From Halomonas sp. PR-M31 (GTDB taxonomy: Bacteria; Pseudomonadota; Gammaproteobacteria; Pseudomonadales; Halomonadaceae): a stretch of DNA of 64,000 nucleotides. A program made the translations under genes and the position numbers. Below the pieces are notes generated by a model. It did not search any database and was not told the origin of the DNA. It saw only the letters and a program-made list of their open reading frames with translations. The stretch lies in NCBI RefSeq assembly GCF_001039575.1, contig NZ_JIBT01000024.1, positions 38,484-102,483 of the forward strand. The letters run 5' to 3'. Shown here piece by piece: positions 52,810 through 62,210 of this stretch; positions within the stretch are counted from its first letter, which is position 1; each line of letters starts with the position of its first letter.

Positions 52810-53569
52810 GAGGCGTGATTCAATGTTCCCGGTCGCTTGAAAAGCAGTCGTGGCAGGCGTCGCAGCATGCCACAGAATAGTCGCCCATGCATGACGACCA
52901 GCAGGGCATTGTCCCGCCACATATCAAAATGCGACACGCCGTCCAACGGATAGTGAACCCGCACCGGTAGATTCACGACCGGCAGGCCGGCCCATAGCCA
53001 GCGCACCGGCAGCTCCGTATCGAACTGCATGCGATCGCCGCAGCCATGGCGGGCCACCAGCGATTGACCGCGGCAACCGGATACAGCTTGACGCCGCACA
53101 TGGTATCGCGAAGCGTGAAGGAAAGCGTGTTGAGCCATACCAGGGCATGGGTGGCGTAGCGGGCGTAGAAGCGATGCCGGGGCACGCTCCGATCGTAGTG
53201 AGGATAGGCAATCCGCAGCTCCTGGCGATCGGCGGTCAACCCCTCCAGAAAAGTCGGGAAATCCCTGGCATCATGCTGGCTGTCCGCATCGATCTGAAGA
53301 GCATGGGTGAAACCCTGGCGCTGCGCCTCGCGCAGGCCTGCCTTGATTGCTGCCCCCTTGCCACTGTTCTTCGCTAGACGTACCAACGTTACATCTTCTG
53401 CCTGGGCGAGGGTGTCGAGTACGCCGGCGCACTCCAGGTCGCTGCCATCATCCACCAGCAATAGCGGCACACCCAGACGGCGCGCCCCGGCACAGGTCGC
53501 GGCAATCGCCCCGGCATGGTTGTAAACGGGAACCAGCACGCAGGCGCGAGCCGATTGCTTACTCGACAT
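52806..53569 (-). pseudogene. Family 2 glycosyltransferase of the aryl polyene operon, frameshifted near 53060
   Basis: The front (ACVLVPVYNHAGAIAATC, LLLVDDGSD, KNSGKGAAIKAGL, ALQIDADSQHDARD with the DxD) and the end (RMQFDTELPVRWLWAGLPVVNLPVRVHYP) form one dolichyl-phosphate mannosyltransferase-like GT2 protein of 254 residues. They are in two frames. Adding one base at 53060 (CCAGCGATT to CCAGGCGATT on the plus strand) joins them. It lies between the ligase (10-base overlap) and the acyltransferase. Confidence 0.8.
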
Positions 53570-55370
53570 CACTTGTCTCCCTATCTGAAAAAATGGCCTT
53601 GCCGCTGGCATGGGTGGCTTGCCGGCCCTTCAGGGTGAAGGTCAGCTTGGGGTTCTGTTCGCCCTGGGGCGGGACGGAAGATAGAAGGAGAGAAAGCTCG
53701 GCGCGATCTCCAGGACGCAGCAGTTGGGGAAATTTGACTCGCTCAAAGCGCTTGAACGTGCTTTGAAGACCTAGATGCTCCCGGGCAAGTTCGATGATCC
53801 ACTGCAGAATGACGACGCCAGGCAACACCGGCTGTGCATCGAAATGCCCCTGCAGATAGATCAGTCGTTCCGGGACTTCCAGGGTAACGCGGCAGCGCTC
53901 ATCGTCCTCAAATGTCACCCCCAGCCAGCGAGGCAGGCGACGGTTGTGCAGGTCTTTAATTTGCAGGTCTCTAAAAAGACGCGCCATGACGGTGCCGGAA
54001 AATTTGCCTTGGGCATTGGCCGGCCAGGTATCCACGAAACGCCAATAGCGCGGTATTACCGTAGACTCAAAGGTTTCGAGCAGGTGCCGTCGCAGCCCTT
54101 CGGTCAGCGCGCGCCGCGCTGCGTGATCGTAAGGGATCAGCTGCGGCTCCAGTTGAACGATGGCGCCCAGTCGAGTGTTGCGTTCTGGCAGATTGATGGT
54201 GCGTGCCTGAAGCACGCCGGGGTAGGTGGCGAGGGTGCGATCCATGCTCGTCAAGGACAAACGCTTGCCCCCCACCTTGAGAATACGATCGACCCGGCCC
54301 AGCAGGCGAAAGCCTGACTCTTCAATAGCAATACGATCCGCCTGACGCTGCCAGCCGGTGGTGTCCAGAAAGGGGGAGCGCAACCATAGGGTGCCCTGGG
54401 TGTCGTCACGGATATCGATTCCGGGAAGCGGCGTCCAGCATTCGCTGCGCTGCTGAATGCGCCAGGCGATGCCGCCGGTCTCGGAGCTGCCATAGATCTC
54501 GCTGACCGGTACTCCCAGAATCCTCAGGGCGCGTTCACTAGCGGCCTGGGACAGCGGCGCGCCGGAGGAGTGTATGCGCGACAGCACCTGGGGCGCGGTT
54601 TGCCAGTCAAGCTCCTCGGGCAAGCGTTCAAGAGGCGGCGGCGCGGTGATGAGTACCGCATCGCAAGGCGCGGTTACTGCATCAGGCACCATGTCGGCAG
54701 AGCTTGAAGGATGCGTCTTGGCCAGACGGGCCAGCCAGGCGCTCAGGGTTTCCGGGTAGCGGCACAGGCTCGTGGCCATGGTCGCCCCTTCGCAAAGCGG
54801 ACGCAGAATGGCAAACAGCAGGCCGTAGATATGCTGATGGCTTACCTGGCTGATCACCAGTCGCCCCTCTAGAGGCCATAGACGCGCATGCATGCAAAGC
54901 TCCGCGTCCAGTTGGGCAAAGCATTTGTCGAGACGCTGCGGATCGCCGCTGGAACCGGACGTGTACAAGGAGAGTGCGAGAGCACCGGCATCAAGGGTTC
55001 CCCAGCGCGGTATCCCGGCATCAGGACCGGCACGATGCCCGCTCATCACATCGCCGAGGCGCCCCGCGGTCAAGCGATCTACTCCCGCCAGGGTTTCCGG
55101 CCGATCGTCTGCGGGCAATACGACGCTATCGCCGCGCTCCCAGCAGGCGATCAGGGCGGCGGCAAACTCAAGCGGCTCACGCAGATGCAAAAGCCAACGC
55201 CGGCCTGAAGGCGCCAGGGAATCCAGCAGGTCCTGCCAGGCACCGATACGGCCATGGAGCATCGACCAGGGTACAGCAGCCTCGGCGATCGGCTCGGCGC
55301 AGCGCCAGCCAATCGGCTGATTCAGCGAAGCATGACGCCAAGGGGCGCTAAGAAGCGAAGTGTCAGTCAT
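53559..55370 (-). CDS. AMP-dependent acyl/aryl ligase fused to a hotdog dehydratase (ApeH-ApeI-like)
   Basis: The 603-residue protein has an N-terminal adenylate-forming ligase (ALSLYTSGSSGDPQRLDK, the AMP-binding P-loop; SEIYGSSETGGIAWR; GRVDRILKVGGKRLSL near its end). A C-terminal hotdog domain follows (about 490-603; YLQGHFDAQPVLPGVVILQWIIELARE with the catalytic-His motif HFDAQPVLPG). It activates the aryl acid and also supplies a dehydratase. These are separate proteins in many aryl polyene clusters, so the fusion is notable. The start overlaps the membrane protein stop. Confidence 0.88.
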   Translation of the reverse strand: MTDTSLLSAPWRHASLNQPIGWRCAEPIAEAAVPWSMLHGRIGAWQDLLDSLAPSGRRWLLHLREPLEFAAALIACWERGDSVVLPADDRPETLAGVDRLTAGRLGDVMSGHRAGPDAGIPRWGTLDAGALALSLYTSGSSGDPQRLDKCFAQLDAELCMHARLWPLEGRLVISQVSHQHIYGLLFAILRPLCEGATMATSLCRYPETLSAWLARLAKTHPSSSADMVPDAVTAPCDAVLITAPPPLERLPEELDWQTAPQVLSRIHSSGAPLSQAASERALRILGVPVSEIYGSSETGGIAWRIQQRSECWTPLPGIDIRDDTQGTLWLRSPFLDTTGWQRQADRIAIEESGFRLLGRVDRILKVGGKRLSLTSMDRTLATYPGVLQARTINLPERNTRLGAIVQLEPQLIPYDHAARRALTEGLRRHLLETFESTVIPRYWRFVDTWPANAQGKFSGTVMARLFRDLQIKDLHNRRLPRWLGVTFEDDERCRVTLEVPERLIYLQGHFDAQPVLPGVVILQWIIELAREHLGLQSTFKRFERVKFPQLLRPGDRAELSLLLSSVPPQGEQNPKLTFTLKGRQATHASGKAIFSDRETSDVE

Positions 55371-55938
55371 GGCTCGCCTTGCGCCGCACCCGTTGGCGAA
55401 CGCACCACTCTCCGGCAAACAGGGCGCCGCTCAACCCATAGGCGATGCCACCGTTGTACAACGTCCAAAGCCCTAGATCCGCGTAAAGCGCGGTCCACAG
55501 AGCAATACTGCCATTGATCAAAAAGAAGCCGCACCACAGCTGGGTGACGCGCCGGGTATAGCGCACACCGCTGGGGGGAAGATCGGGTTCCTGCCGCCGG
55601 GCCAAACGCTCGATCAGGCTTGGCGGATGGCGCAGGCTCCAGGCGAATAAAATGAAAAGCGCAGCATTGATCAGTACCGGCCAGGCGCGTACCCCGATAT
55701 CCACATGGCCCGCCAACGCCAAAACCACTACGCCGAGCGCCAGTAAAAGACCCCAGCGTTTATATCCTTGTGGAAGCCGCCAGCTGATCAGCGCCACTCC
55801 CAGTGCCAGCAATAGCACACCACCATCTCTGGGCAGCAGAAAGAACACCAGCAGCGGCCAGGCCAGTACCATCAACCCGAGCAACAGTGAGACGGGGGCT
55901 GGGTGAGCGCGATGGCGAGCGTTCATGGGGACGATCAT
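55363..55938 (-). CDS. COG4648-type membrane protein of aryl polyene clusters
   Basis: The 191-residue polytopic membrane protein has about six helices (PVSLLLGLMVLAWPLLVFFLLP; WPVLINAALFILFAWSLRHPPSLIERLARRQEPDLPP; VTQLWCGFFLINGSIALWTALY). This is the COG4648 family found between the ACP and the ligase in aryl polyene clusters; its reaction is unknown. The start is ATG 55938 or 55926, 20 bases after the ACP gene. Confidence 0.85.
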   Translation of the reverse strand: MIVPMNARHRAHPAPVSLLLGLMVLAWPLLVFFLLPRDGGVLLLALGVALISWRLPQGYKRWGLLLALGVVVLALAGHVDIGVRAWPVLINAALFILFAWSLRHPPSLIERLARRQEPDLPPSGVRYTRRVTQLWCGFFLINGSIALWTALYADLGLWTLYNGGIAYGLSGALFAGEWCVRQRVRRKASHD

Positions 55939-55958
55939 GGGCTACGTCTTCTTTTGCA

Positions 55959-56222
55959 TTAGTGAATGCGTCTTTCTTCCACTAACGCGGCGAGGCTTTT
56001 CAGACTGGCAAAGTGCCGGCGGGACTCCTCGCTATCCGCTTCGAGCTTGATGCCGTAGGTCTTTTGCAGCGCTAGACCCAGTTCCAGGGCGTCGATGGAA
56101 TCAAGTCCCAGCCCTTCGACGAACAAGGGTTCGTCACGGTCGATGTCTTCCGGAGTGACGTCCTCGAGTTCCAGGGTGTCGATGATCAAGTGTTTGAGTT
56201 CAAGTTCCAGCGCGTTCGCCAT
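55959..56222 (-). CDS. Acyl carrier protein of the aryl polyene operon
   Basis: The 87-residue ACP has the phosphopantetheine attachment site in the motif GLGLDSIDALEL (Ser-39 or close to it) within a four-helix fold. Aryl polyene clusters usually have two ACPs; only one is visible here. It is 20 bases upstream of the COG4648 gene and 214 bases downstream of the chain-length factor gene. Confidence 0.93.
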   Translation of the reverse strand: MANALELELKHLIIDTLELEDVTPEDIDRDEPLFVEGLGLDSIDALELGLALQKTYGIKLEADSEESRRHFASLKSLAALVEERRIH

Positions 56223-56436
56223 GGGCGGTGTCCTTGTCCATCAAAATTGAAATAGAGGCCGAATGACCGTTCATTTTCCGAGCCTTCGTAGGCATGTGCA
56301 ATTATCCGGGCATGCTCCTGGAAAGCTTCGAAGGAAGCCCTGAACAAGCACCTGAATAAAGCCCTGAACAAGGCTTTGAACAAAGTCAGGGTCAAGCATG
56401 TTCCGATGAGGCAAAGCATGGCAAAGCAGTCATATA
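56223..56436. other. Gap with no gene between chain-length factor and ACP
   Basis: A second ACP and an acyltransferase are often encoded here in related clusters. I see neither. An open frame at 56186-56455 in the ACP direction is mostly a translation of a 12-base tandem repeat and is not supported. The gap holds four to five degenerate 12-base repeats (see the repeat entry). Confidence 0.5.
56324..56383. repeat. Degenerate 12-base tandem repeat
   Basis: Units on the plus strand are AGCTTCGAAGGA (56324-56335), AGCCCTGAACAA (56336-56347), GCACCTGAATAA (56348-56359), AGCCCTGAACAA (56360-56371) and GGCTTTGAACAA (56372-56383). Two are identical and the others differ by 2-5 bases. The array lies in the gap within the pigment operon. 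Function unknown. Confidence 0.75.
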
Positions 56437-57136
56437 TTATGATGACATTGTCCATGCTCGGCGGCGAATGGGGCAGACTAACGGTGTTTCACCGAGTAGC
56501 CAAGCGATCACGTCATCGGGCTGGGGTGGACGGTACTCATGGGACGTCGATTCGCTGACGCTATGGGCAGTAATAGTCTGCTTTCCGCATGCCGTAGCGT
56601 TCATTGTCAGGCGCATGGCTACCGCCATCATGGTCGAAGGCCCCGGCGTGTGATCGGCAAACCGTGGCGGAATGGGGGCGTCGCTGAATGCCACGATCAC
56701 TTGTTTCTCTCCTTCCAGGAGATAGCCTAGGCGTCGCTGAACAGCGCAGAGACTTCGGCACCGGAAGCGGCAATGGCCTGCAGGGAGCGACGATTGCCAC
56801 TGGCAATGGAGTGAACGCCGATCGTTGCATTGTGTACCGACATGCCAAACCGCGCCGGCGAGAGAGATTCTCCTTCGTTGAGCGCGTACAGCATTTCCAG
56901 GGTGCGCTCCGAGTCGCCGTGCCGAGACGCATGCAGAAGCACGCATTCGGCGTCCGGATCGAGCTCTGCCAGCATGTCGCAGAGGGCGCGCCCCAGGCTA
57001 TTGAGACGGCGACGCAACATGGGCGCACCCGGGTGGCGGCGGGGCGTTCTTCAACGGATAGACGTGGATCATGAGCGGGTTTGCGCCCAGGGTGCCAGGC
57101 GCGCCAATCTTCGAGGATAAGCGATGCGTCATTCAT
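56437..57136 (-). pseudogene. Beta-ketoacyl synthase-like chain-length factor (KAsynt_2), two frameshifts
   Basis: Three reading frames together encode one KAsynt_2-type protein, about 233 residues: LEDWRAWHPGRKP then MLRRRLNSLGRALCDML and ASRHGDSERTLEMLYALNEGESLSPARFGMSVHNATIG, then LGYLLEGEKQVIVAFSDAPIP. It should be the chain-length partner of the KS. Adding one G near 57026 (GTGCGCC to GTGGCGCC, minus strand) and one C near 56730 (GACGCCTAGG to GACGCCCTAGG) restores a single frame. It is the first gene of the operon; the start at ATG 57136 is uncertain, with ATG 57160 possible. Confidence 0.75.
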
Positions 57137-57260
57137 CGAGCATTGAGTTCCAGGCTTCAAGCGTAGTCAGCGCAACGCGCATACCCTACGCCACTCTATA
57201 GCGATAGGCTACCGGGAGTCGTGTTGAGCAAGAAGCAGGACCAATCCGGCTAATCGCCGT

Positions 57261-58118
57261 TCATTTTTCATGGGGGTAGCGGGTCGCCTGGAGGCTGTCC
57301 TTGATCTTCTTGAGATGGGGCAAGAAGCCTTCTCCCCGGCGTAAGGTGACACCGGTTGCCAGCACATCGATCAGAGCCAGATGAATCATGCGGGAGGTCA
57401 TGGGCATGTAGACATCGGTATCTTCCGGAGTGACGACTTCCAGGGTTTCGGTGCATTGAGCGGCCAGAGGCGATGACGGCGCGGTGATGCCAAGTACTAC
57501 CGCGCCGCTGCTGCGTCCTAGCTCGGCGATATCCACCAGTTCCCGGGTGCGCCCGGTATAGGAAATAATCACAATGACATCGCCGGTATGACTGGCGGCG
57601 GCCACCATGCGCTGCATCAGCACGTCTTCGTAGACCATTACCGGCAGATTGAAGCGAAAGAACTTGTGCTGGGCATCCTGGGCCACCGGGCCGGAGGCGC
57701 CGAGCCCGAAAAAGCTGATCTGCTTGGCCTGAATGAGATAGTCCACGGCCCGCTCGATGCTGCGAGAATCCAGTGCGCGGCGAGCGTCGTCCAGGGCCGC
57801 GACGCTGGCGCCGAATATCTTGTCCGCATAGCTGGCCGCGTCGTCTTCGGGTTCCACGTTGCGACTGATATAGGGGGTGCCCCCGGCCAGGCTCTGGGCC
57901 AGCTTGATCTTGAAATCAGGGTAACCCTTGGTTTCAAAGCTGCGGCAAAAACGATTCACCGTGGGTTCACTGACCGACGCGCGTTGAGCCAGGGTGGCGA
58001 TGCTAAGCCCGGTGGCGGTCAGCGGATCCGCAAGAATGACCTCCGCCACCTTGCGTTCGGAACGATTGAGCGACTCCAGACGCTGACGAATGCGCTCAAA
58101 AAGATCGTGGCTGGCCAT
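57261..58118 (-). CDS. hexR: RpiR-family regulator HexR
   Basis: The 285-residue protein has an N-terminal RpiR-type helix-turn-helix ([47 protein letters not shown]) and a C-terminal SIS sugar-phosphate-binding domain (about 125-250; [39 protein letters not shown]). HexR represses Entner-Doudoroff genes and lets go on binding KDPG. It is divergent from zwf-pgl-eda, as in Pseudomonas and Shewanella relatives. Confidence 0.93.
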   Translation of the reverse strand: MASHDLFERIRQRLESLNRSERKVAEVILADPLTATGLSIATLAQRASVSEPTVNRFCRSFETKGYPDFKIKLAQSLAGGTPYISRNVEPEDDAASYADKIFGASVAALDDARRALDSRSIERAVDYLIQAKQISFFGLGASGPVAQDAQHKFFRFNLPVMVYEDVLMQRMVAAASHTGDVIVIISYTGRTRELVDIAELGRSSGAVVLGITAPSSPLAAQCTETLEVVTPEDTDVYMPMTSRMIHLALIDVLATGVTLRRGEGFLPHLKKIKDSLQATRYPHEK

Positions 58119-58233
58119 CAGACGGCGTTCTTTACCATGGGATGATTCCTACCATACTGTGATGTAGCGGTCTAACGGGAAAGACGTCATTTTGGATCGA
58201 CCCCCTCCCGGCAAAAAGATCAAAACGTTCAAT

Positions 58234-58300
58234 ACAATATATTTGTCAAAGTTACCAAACTATTTGCGGGGCGTAGCATTAATAACGTACTTTATTAGTA
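58234..58300. promoter_or_regulatory. AT-rich hexR/zwf control region with candidate operators
   Basis: In the 210-base divergent region, ACAATATATTTGT (58234-58246) and, further downstream, TAATAA-N6-TTATTA (inside about 58278-58298) are dyad-symmetric AT-rich sequences. HexR operators in relatives are AT-rich dyads (TTGT-N7/8-ACAA in Pseudomonas putida). Neither is an exact match, so this is only a candidate region. Confidence 0.35.
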
Positions 58301-58328
58301 ATTTAACCAGAATTTTAAGGGGTGGTTC

Positions 58329-59819
58329 ATGGTTCAAAGCACCACATCCGACGTCGATCTCGCCCTGTTCGGTGGCTTGGGTGATCTGTCGCTACGCAAG
58401 CTGTATCCGGCGCTTTATCACCTGGATCGAGACAACCTGCTGGCCAAGGGCACGCGAATTCTGGGTTTAGCACGCCAGGACACGGATACACAGGCCTTTC
58501 GCAAACGGGTACACAAGACCCTGAATACCTACGTCAAACCAGATGCTTTGGAGCAGGAGTGTCTGCAGCGTTTTCTTGAACGTCTTGATTATCTACGGCT
58601 CGACTTCAACGATGCGGAAGGCTTCCAAGCCATTCGACAATGGCGAGAAAGCGCGCCAAAAGAGAAAGACAGCCGTCCCATGACGGTTTATATGGCAGTG
58701 CCGGCGAGTATCTTCGGCGACATCTGTCATAACCTGCATAACAGCGGCAGCCTTGACGACGAGACTCGAGTGGTGGTGGAAAAACCCATCGGCTACGATC
58801 TCGAGTCCTCCCAGGAAATCAATGATGCCATCGGCGCGGTATTTCCCGAATCGCGGATCTATCGCATCGATCACTACCTGGGCAAGGAAACCGTCCAGAA
58901 TCTGATCGCGATGCGTTTTGCCAATCCGCTGTTCGGCACTCAGTGGAACCAGAATCATATCTCTCACGTCGAGATCACCGTCGCCGAACAGGTTGGCATC
59001 GAAGGGCGCTGGGGCTATTTCGACAAGGCTGGCCAGTTACGGGACATGGTGCAGAATCATTTGCTGCAGCTTTTATGCCTGATTGCCATGGACCCGCCTT
59101 CCAATCTCGATGCGGATGCCATTCGCGACGAAAAGGTCAAGGTGCTCAAGGCGCTCAAGCCTTTCAGCCGGGAGTCGATTCAACGAGACGTGGTGCGAGG
59201 CCAGTATATTGCGGGCTCGATCGAAGGCGATAGCGTTCCGGGGTATCTTGACGAGGACGGCGCCAATGCGGATAGCCATACCGAAACCTTCGTCGCCATG
59301 CGCACCGAAGTGGCCAACTGGCGCTGGGCCGGCGTGCCGTTCTATCTGCGTACCGGCAAGCGCATGCCGGAGAAGCTGTCCCAGATCGTCATTCATTTTC
59401 GTCAGCAGGCGCACTACATCTTCGACCCGGATCAGCGCAGCCTGGCCTCCAACAAGCTGATCATCCGTCTGCAGCCGGAAGAGGGCATCGCGCTGCAGGT
59501 GCTGACCAAGGATGGCGGGCTCGACAAGGGCATGCGCCTGCGTCCCGGGCCCTTGCATCTGGACTTCAACAGCGCCTTTCCCAAGACGCGTATTCCCGAT
59601 GCCTACGAGCGTCTCTTGCTGGAAGTCATGAAAGGTCAGCAGTATCTGTTCGTGCGCCGGGACGAGGTCGAATACGCCTGGCGCTGGGCAGATCGTCTGG
59701 TCGCTGCCTGGGATGAAATCGAGATGCCGCCGCGCCGATATCCCGCGGGTTCCTGGGGGCCGGTGGCCTCAATCGCCATGATCACCCAGGATGGACGTTC
59801 CTGGTACGAGGATTACTGA
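58329..59819 (+). CDS. zwf: Glucose-6-phosphate 1-dehydrogenase
   Basis: The 496-residue enzyme has the NADP-binding start [22 protein letters not shown], the active-site motif [14 protein letters not shown] (catalytic His and Lys) and the [17 protein letters not shown] region. It oxidises glucose-6-phosphate and supplies the Entner-Doudoroff route. It is the first gene of the zwf-pgl-eda operon; its stop overlaps the pgl start by one base (TGATG). ATG 58329 follows a weak AAGGGG at 58317-58322. Confidence 0.96.
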   Translation: MVQSTTSDVDLALFGGLGDLSLRKLYPALYHLDRDNLLAKGTRILGLARQDTDTQAFRKRVHKTLNTYVKPDALEQECLQRFLERLDYLRLDFNDAEGFQAIRQWRESAPKEKDSRPMTVYMAVPASIFGDICHNLHNSGSLDDETRVVVEKPIGYDLESSQEINDAIGAVFPESRIYRIDHYLGKETVQNLIAMRFANPLFGTQWNQNHISHVEITVAEQVGIEGRWGYFDKAGQLRDMVQNHLLQLLCLIAMDPPSNLDADAIRDEKVKVLKALKPFSRESIQRDVVRGQYIAGSIEGDSVPGYLDEDGANADSHTETFVAMRTEVANWRWAGVPFYLRTGKRMPEKLSQIVIHFRQQAHYIFDPDQRSLASNKLIIRLQPEEGIALQVLTKDGGLDKGMRLRPGPLHLDFNSAFPKTRIPDAYERLLLEVMKGQQYLFVRRDEVEYAWRWADRLVAAWDEIEMPPRRYPAGSWGPVASIAMITQDGRSWYEDY

Positions 59820-60508
59820 TGAGTGCATCTGCGTCTGAAAAAGTCTCGCCGTCGCGCAAACATCTGGCGAACCAACTGGCGGAATCCGTTGCCGGCGCGC
59901 TGGCAGTGGATCTAAGCAATCAGGAGCGGGTGTTGCTGCTGGTTTCCGGCGGTTCGACGCCGGTGCCGTTCTTCAGGCGGCTTGCATCGGTGGATCTATC
60001 CTGGGAGCGGGTCGACGTGGCCCTTGTCGATGAACGCTGGGTAGACGACGCGCATCAGGACAGCAATGCCCGACTGGTGAAAGAGCATCTGCTTCAAGGG
60101 CCTGCGGCCAAGGCACGCTTTCATTCGCTGACCACGGCCCACGGTACCCCGGAGGAAGGCGCGATAGAGGTTGCCGAGCGTCTTGCCGAGCTTTCCTGGC
60201 CCGCGAGTGCCGTGGTGTTGGGCATGGGCGGCGACGGCCACACGGCCTCACTGTTTCCTGACAGCGGCGAACTGGGCCTGGCGTTGAGTACCGATGACGC
60301 GACGGTAGCGGTGCGTTCCCCCAGTGTGCCGCAGCCCCGTATTACCTTGAGCGCGAGCTGGTTGCATCAGGCAAGGCGCCATATGCTGCACATCGTCGGC
60401 GACGACAAGCGAGCGGTATTGGCCCGGGCCATGGGAGGCGATGACGTGCGGGAACTGCCCATTCGTGTGTTCTTGAGCTGTCCCCTTGCCATTTATTGGG
60501 CGCCCTAA
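59819..60508 (+). CDS. pgl: 6-phosphogluconolactonase
   Basis: The 229-residue SugAR/DevB-family protein hydrolyses 6-phosphogluconolactone. Motifs are LLLVSGGSTPVPFFRRLA, VALVDERWVDDAHQDSNARLVKEHLLQ and VVLGMGGDGHTASLFPDSGEL. It overlaps zwf by one base and is 24 bases before eda. The ED operon order zwf-pgl-eda is usual for pseudomonads and halomonads; edd is not in this window. Confidence 0.95.
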   Translation: MSASASEKVSPSRKHLANQLAESVAGALAVDLSNQERVLLLVSGGSTPVPFFRRLASVDLSWERVDVALVDERWVDDAHQDSNARLVKEHLLQGPAAKARFHSLTTAHGTPEEGAIEVAERLAELSWPASAVVLGMGGDGHTASLFPDSGELGLALSTDDATVAVRSPSVPQPRITLSASWLHQARRHMLHIVGDDKRAVLARAMGGDDVRELPIRVFLSCPLAIYWAP

Positions 60509-60532
60509 GCTGAAATTTTGATGGAGTACAAC

Positions 60533-61195
60533 ATGAGTATCGAAAAGCAACTGCCTTCGACCCGTACCACGGAGCTCGATAGTATCTGTCAAAGAGCCGA
60601 GGTCATCCCGGTACTGACGATCGAGCGACTGGAGGATGCCATCCCCCTTGGGCGTGCCCTGGTGGAAGGTGGGCTGCCGGTAATCGAGATTACCCTGCGC
60701 ACCGACTGTGCCCTGGAAGCTCTCAAGCGCATGAACGAGGAATTGCCTCGGGCCAGTGTCGGTGCCGGCACCGTGCTGACCCCGGCGCAATATCGCCAGG
60801 CCGAACAGGCCGGGGCGGATTTCGTGGTCACGCCGGGGGCGACGGATACCCTCTATCGGTATGGTGTGAGCAGCCCCGTGCCGATGCTGCCGGGAGTCGC
60901 CACCGTTTCCGAGCTGATGGCGGGCTGGCAGTATGGCTATCGGCGCTTCAAGTTCTTCCCGGCCCAGGCCAGCGGTGGAGTTGCAGCGCTCAAATCCTTT
61001 GCCGCACCGATTCCCGGCGCGCTTTTTTGTCCTACCGGTGGCATCACTCTGGAGAACGCCGAGAGCTATCTCGAGTTGCCCAACGTCATGTGTGTGGGAG
61101 GCTCCTGGATCACCCCCAAGAAACTGATCGATGCAGAAGACTGGGACGGCATTCGGAAGTTGGCAAGAGAAGCGGCAGATCGTTTTCACCACTGA
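60533..61195 (+). CDS. eda: 2-dehydro-3-deoxy-6-phosphogluconate (KDPG) aldolase
   Basis: The 220-residue class I aldolase splits KDPG to pyruvate and glyceraldehyde-3-phosphate. It has [48 protein letters not shown], and the Schiff-base Lys within [18 protein letters not shown], followed by [12 protein letters not shown] 60533 is preferred over 60518 for size. It closes the operon, regulated by HexR, which senses its substrate. Confidence 0.95.
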   Translation: MSIEKQLPSTRTTELDSICQRAEVIPVLTIERLEDAIPLGRALVEGGLPVIEITLRTDCALEALKRMNEELPRASVGAGTVLTPAQYRQAEQAGADFVVTPGATDTLYRYGVSSPVPMLPGVATVSELMAGWQYGYRRFKFFPAQASGGVAALKSFAAPIPGALFCPTGGITLENAESYLELPNVMCVGGSWITPKKLIDAEDWDGIRKLAREAADRFHH

Positions 61196-61222
61196 GAACG
61201 CATTGTAGAAGGTGCTGTATTC

Positions 61223-61834
61223 GTGTCTCAAAATTTGTTTGATCAACGTCTTTCCAGCCCCGCCGTGGCGCGCAATCGCGATGCGATTCTGGCAGTACTG
61301 CGAGACGTGCTGCCACAGCAGGGCAAGGTGCTGGAGGTCGCCAGCGGTAGCGGCGAACATGCGCTGTACCTTGCCCGCCACCTGCCTGCCATTCTCTGGC
61401 AGCCAAGCGATCCGAATCCTCAGGCGCTGGCGTCCATTGCCGCCTGGCGCAAGACAGAACCTCTCGACAACCTGCTCGAGCCGGTACAGCTGGACGCTAC
61501 TCTTCGCCCCTGGCCAGTTGGGGATTTTGACGCCCGGGTGTGCATCAACATGATTCACATCGCCCCCTGGGAGGCGGCGCAGGCGCTGTTTGTCGAGGTC
61601 GGCAAGGTTTTAGAAGAGGGCGGCGTGCTGTATCTGTATGGGCCGTTCAAGCGCGACGGACAGCATACCGCGGCGAGCAACGCGGCCTTCGATGAGGATC
61701 TGCGCCGTCGCGACCCGCGCTGGGGTGTTCGGGATCTGAGCGACATAGCGGCGCTGGCTCAAGAGAATACTCTACGTATCGAACGCATCGTCGAGATGCC
61801 CGCCAACAATCTCAGCCTGGTGTTGCGAAAATAG
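61223..61834 (+). CDS. DUF938 family protein (SAM-dependent methyltransferase-like)
   Basis: The 203-residue protein fits DUF938: an N-terminal SQNLFDQRLSSPAVARNRDAILAVL, the SAM-binding-like VLEVASGSGEHALYLARHLPAILWQPSDPNP, then INMIHIAPWEAAQALFVEVGKVL and LYLYGPFKRDG. It may be a methyltransferase; the substrate is unknown. The start is GTG 61223, 27 bases after the eda stop, so it may share the operon's transcript. Confidence 0.85.
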   Translation: MSQNLFDQRLSSPAVARNRDAILAVLRDVLPQQGKVLEVASGSGEHALYLARHLPAILWQPSDPNPQALASIAAWRKTEPLDNLLEPVQLDATLRPWPVGDFDARVCINMIHIAPWEAAQALFVEVGKVLEEGGVLYLYGPFKRDGQHTAASNAAFDEDLRRRDPRWGVRDLSDIAALAQENTLRIERIVEMPANNLSLVLRK

Positions 61835-61940
61835 TATTGTAGAAAAAGGATGTAAGCGGTATTTGCTTGATTAATTTGGCGTTGCCCCAAACACTAGTAG
61901 TCAATAACTGATTTCGACGGGTCAAGAAAGGAGGCTATCC
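61835..61940. other. Short intergenic stretch before the zinc-ribbon gene
   Basis: I find no gene here. A strong Shine-Dalgarno (AAGAAAGGAGG, 61924-61934) precedes the next gene. Confidence 0.4.
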
Positions 61941-62210
61941 ATGTCCGCATCCGATTTCGCAGAAGAATTTCGTATGGACAAACCCTGTCCCAGCTGCGAC
62001 AGCCATCTCATGCGTGTCTCTCAAGAGAAGAACCCGGATGACAAGGTGTTCTGCGCCTCCTGCAATACCTACGTATGTCTTTTTCGGGAAGCCGAGGAGC
62101 GTCTGGAAAATGATTCCAAGAGCGAGAAGGAGGAGCTGATCGAGAAGGTAACCAACAAGGATTTCGACAAGGGGCTCGATGAGGATTTAAACAAGGGCAC
62201 TGAAAATTGA
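61941..62210 (+). CDS. Small zinc-ribbon protein
   Basis: The 89-residue protein has two CxxC pairs (KPCPSCDSHL and VFCASCNTYV) about 20 residues apart, a typical four-Cys zinc ribbon, followed by a highly charged Glu/Lys helical tail (SKSEKEELIEKVTNKDFDKGL). There is no signal peptide. The function is unknown. The start at 61941 follows a strong AAAGGAGG. Confidence 0.7.
   Translation: MSASDFAEEFRMDKPCPSCDSHLMRVSQEKNPDDKVFCASCNTYVCLFREAEERLENDSKSEKEELIEKVTNKDFDKGLDEDLNKGTEN

Noticed and set aside
56186..56455. Open frame between chain-length factor and ACP
   Set aside because: Most of it translates the 12-base tandem repeat, and it overlaps both neighbours; no family resemblance.
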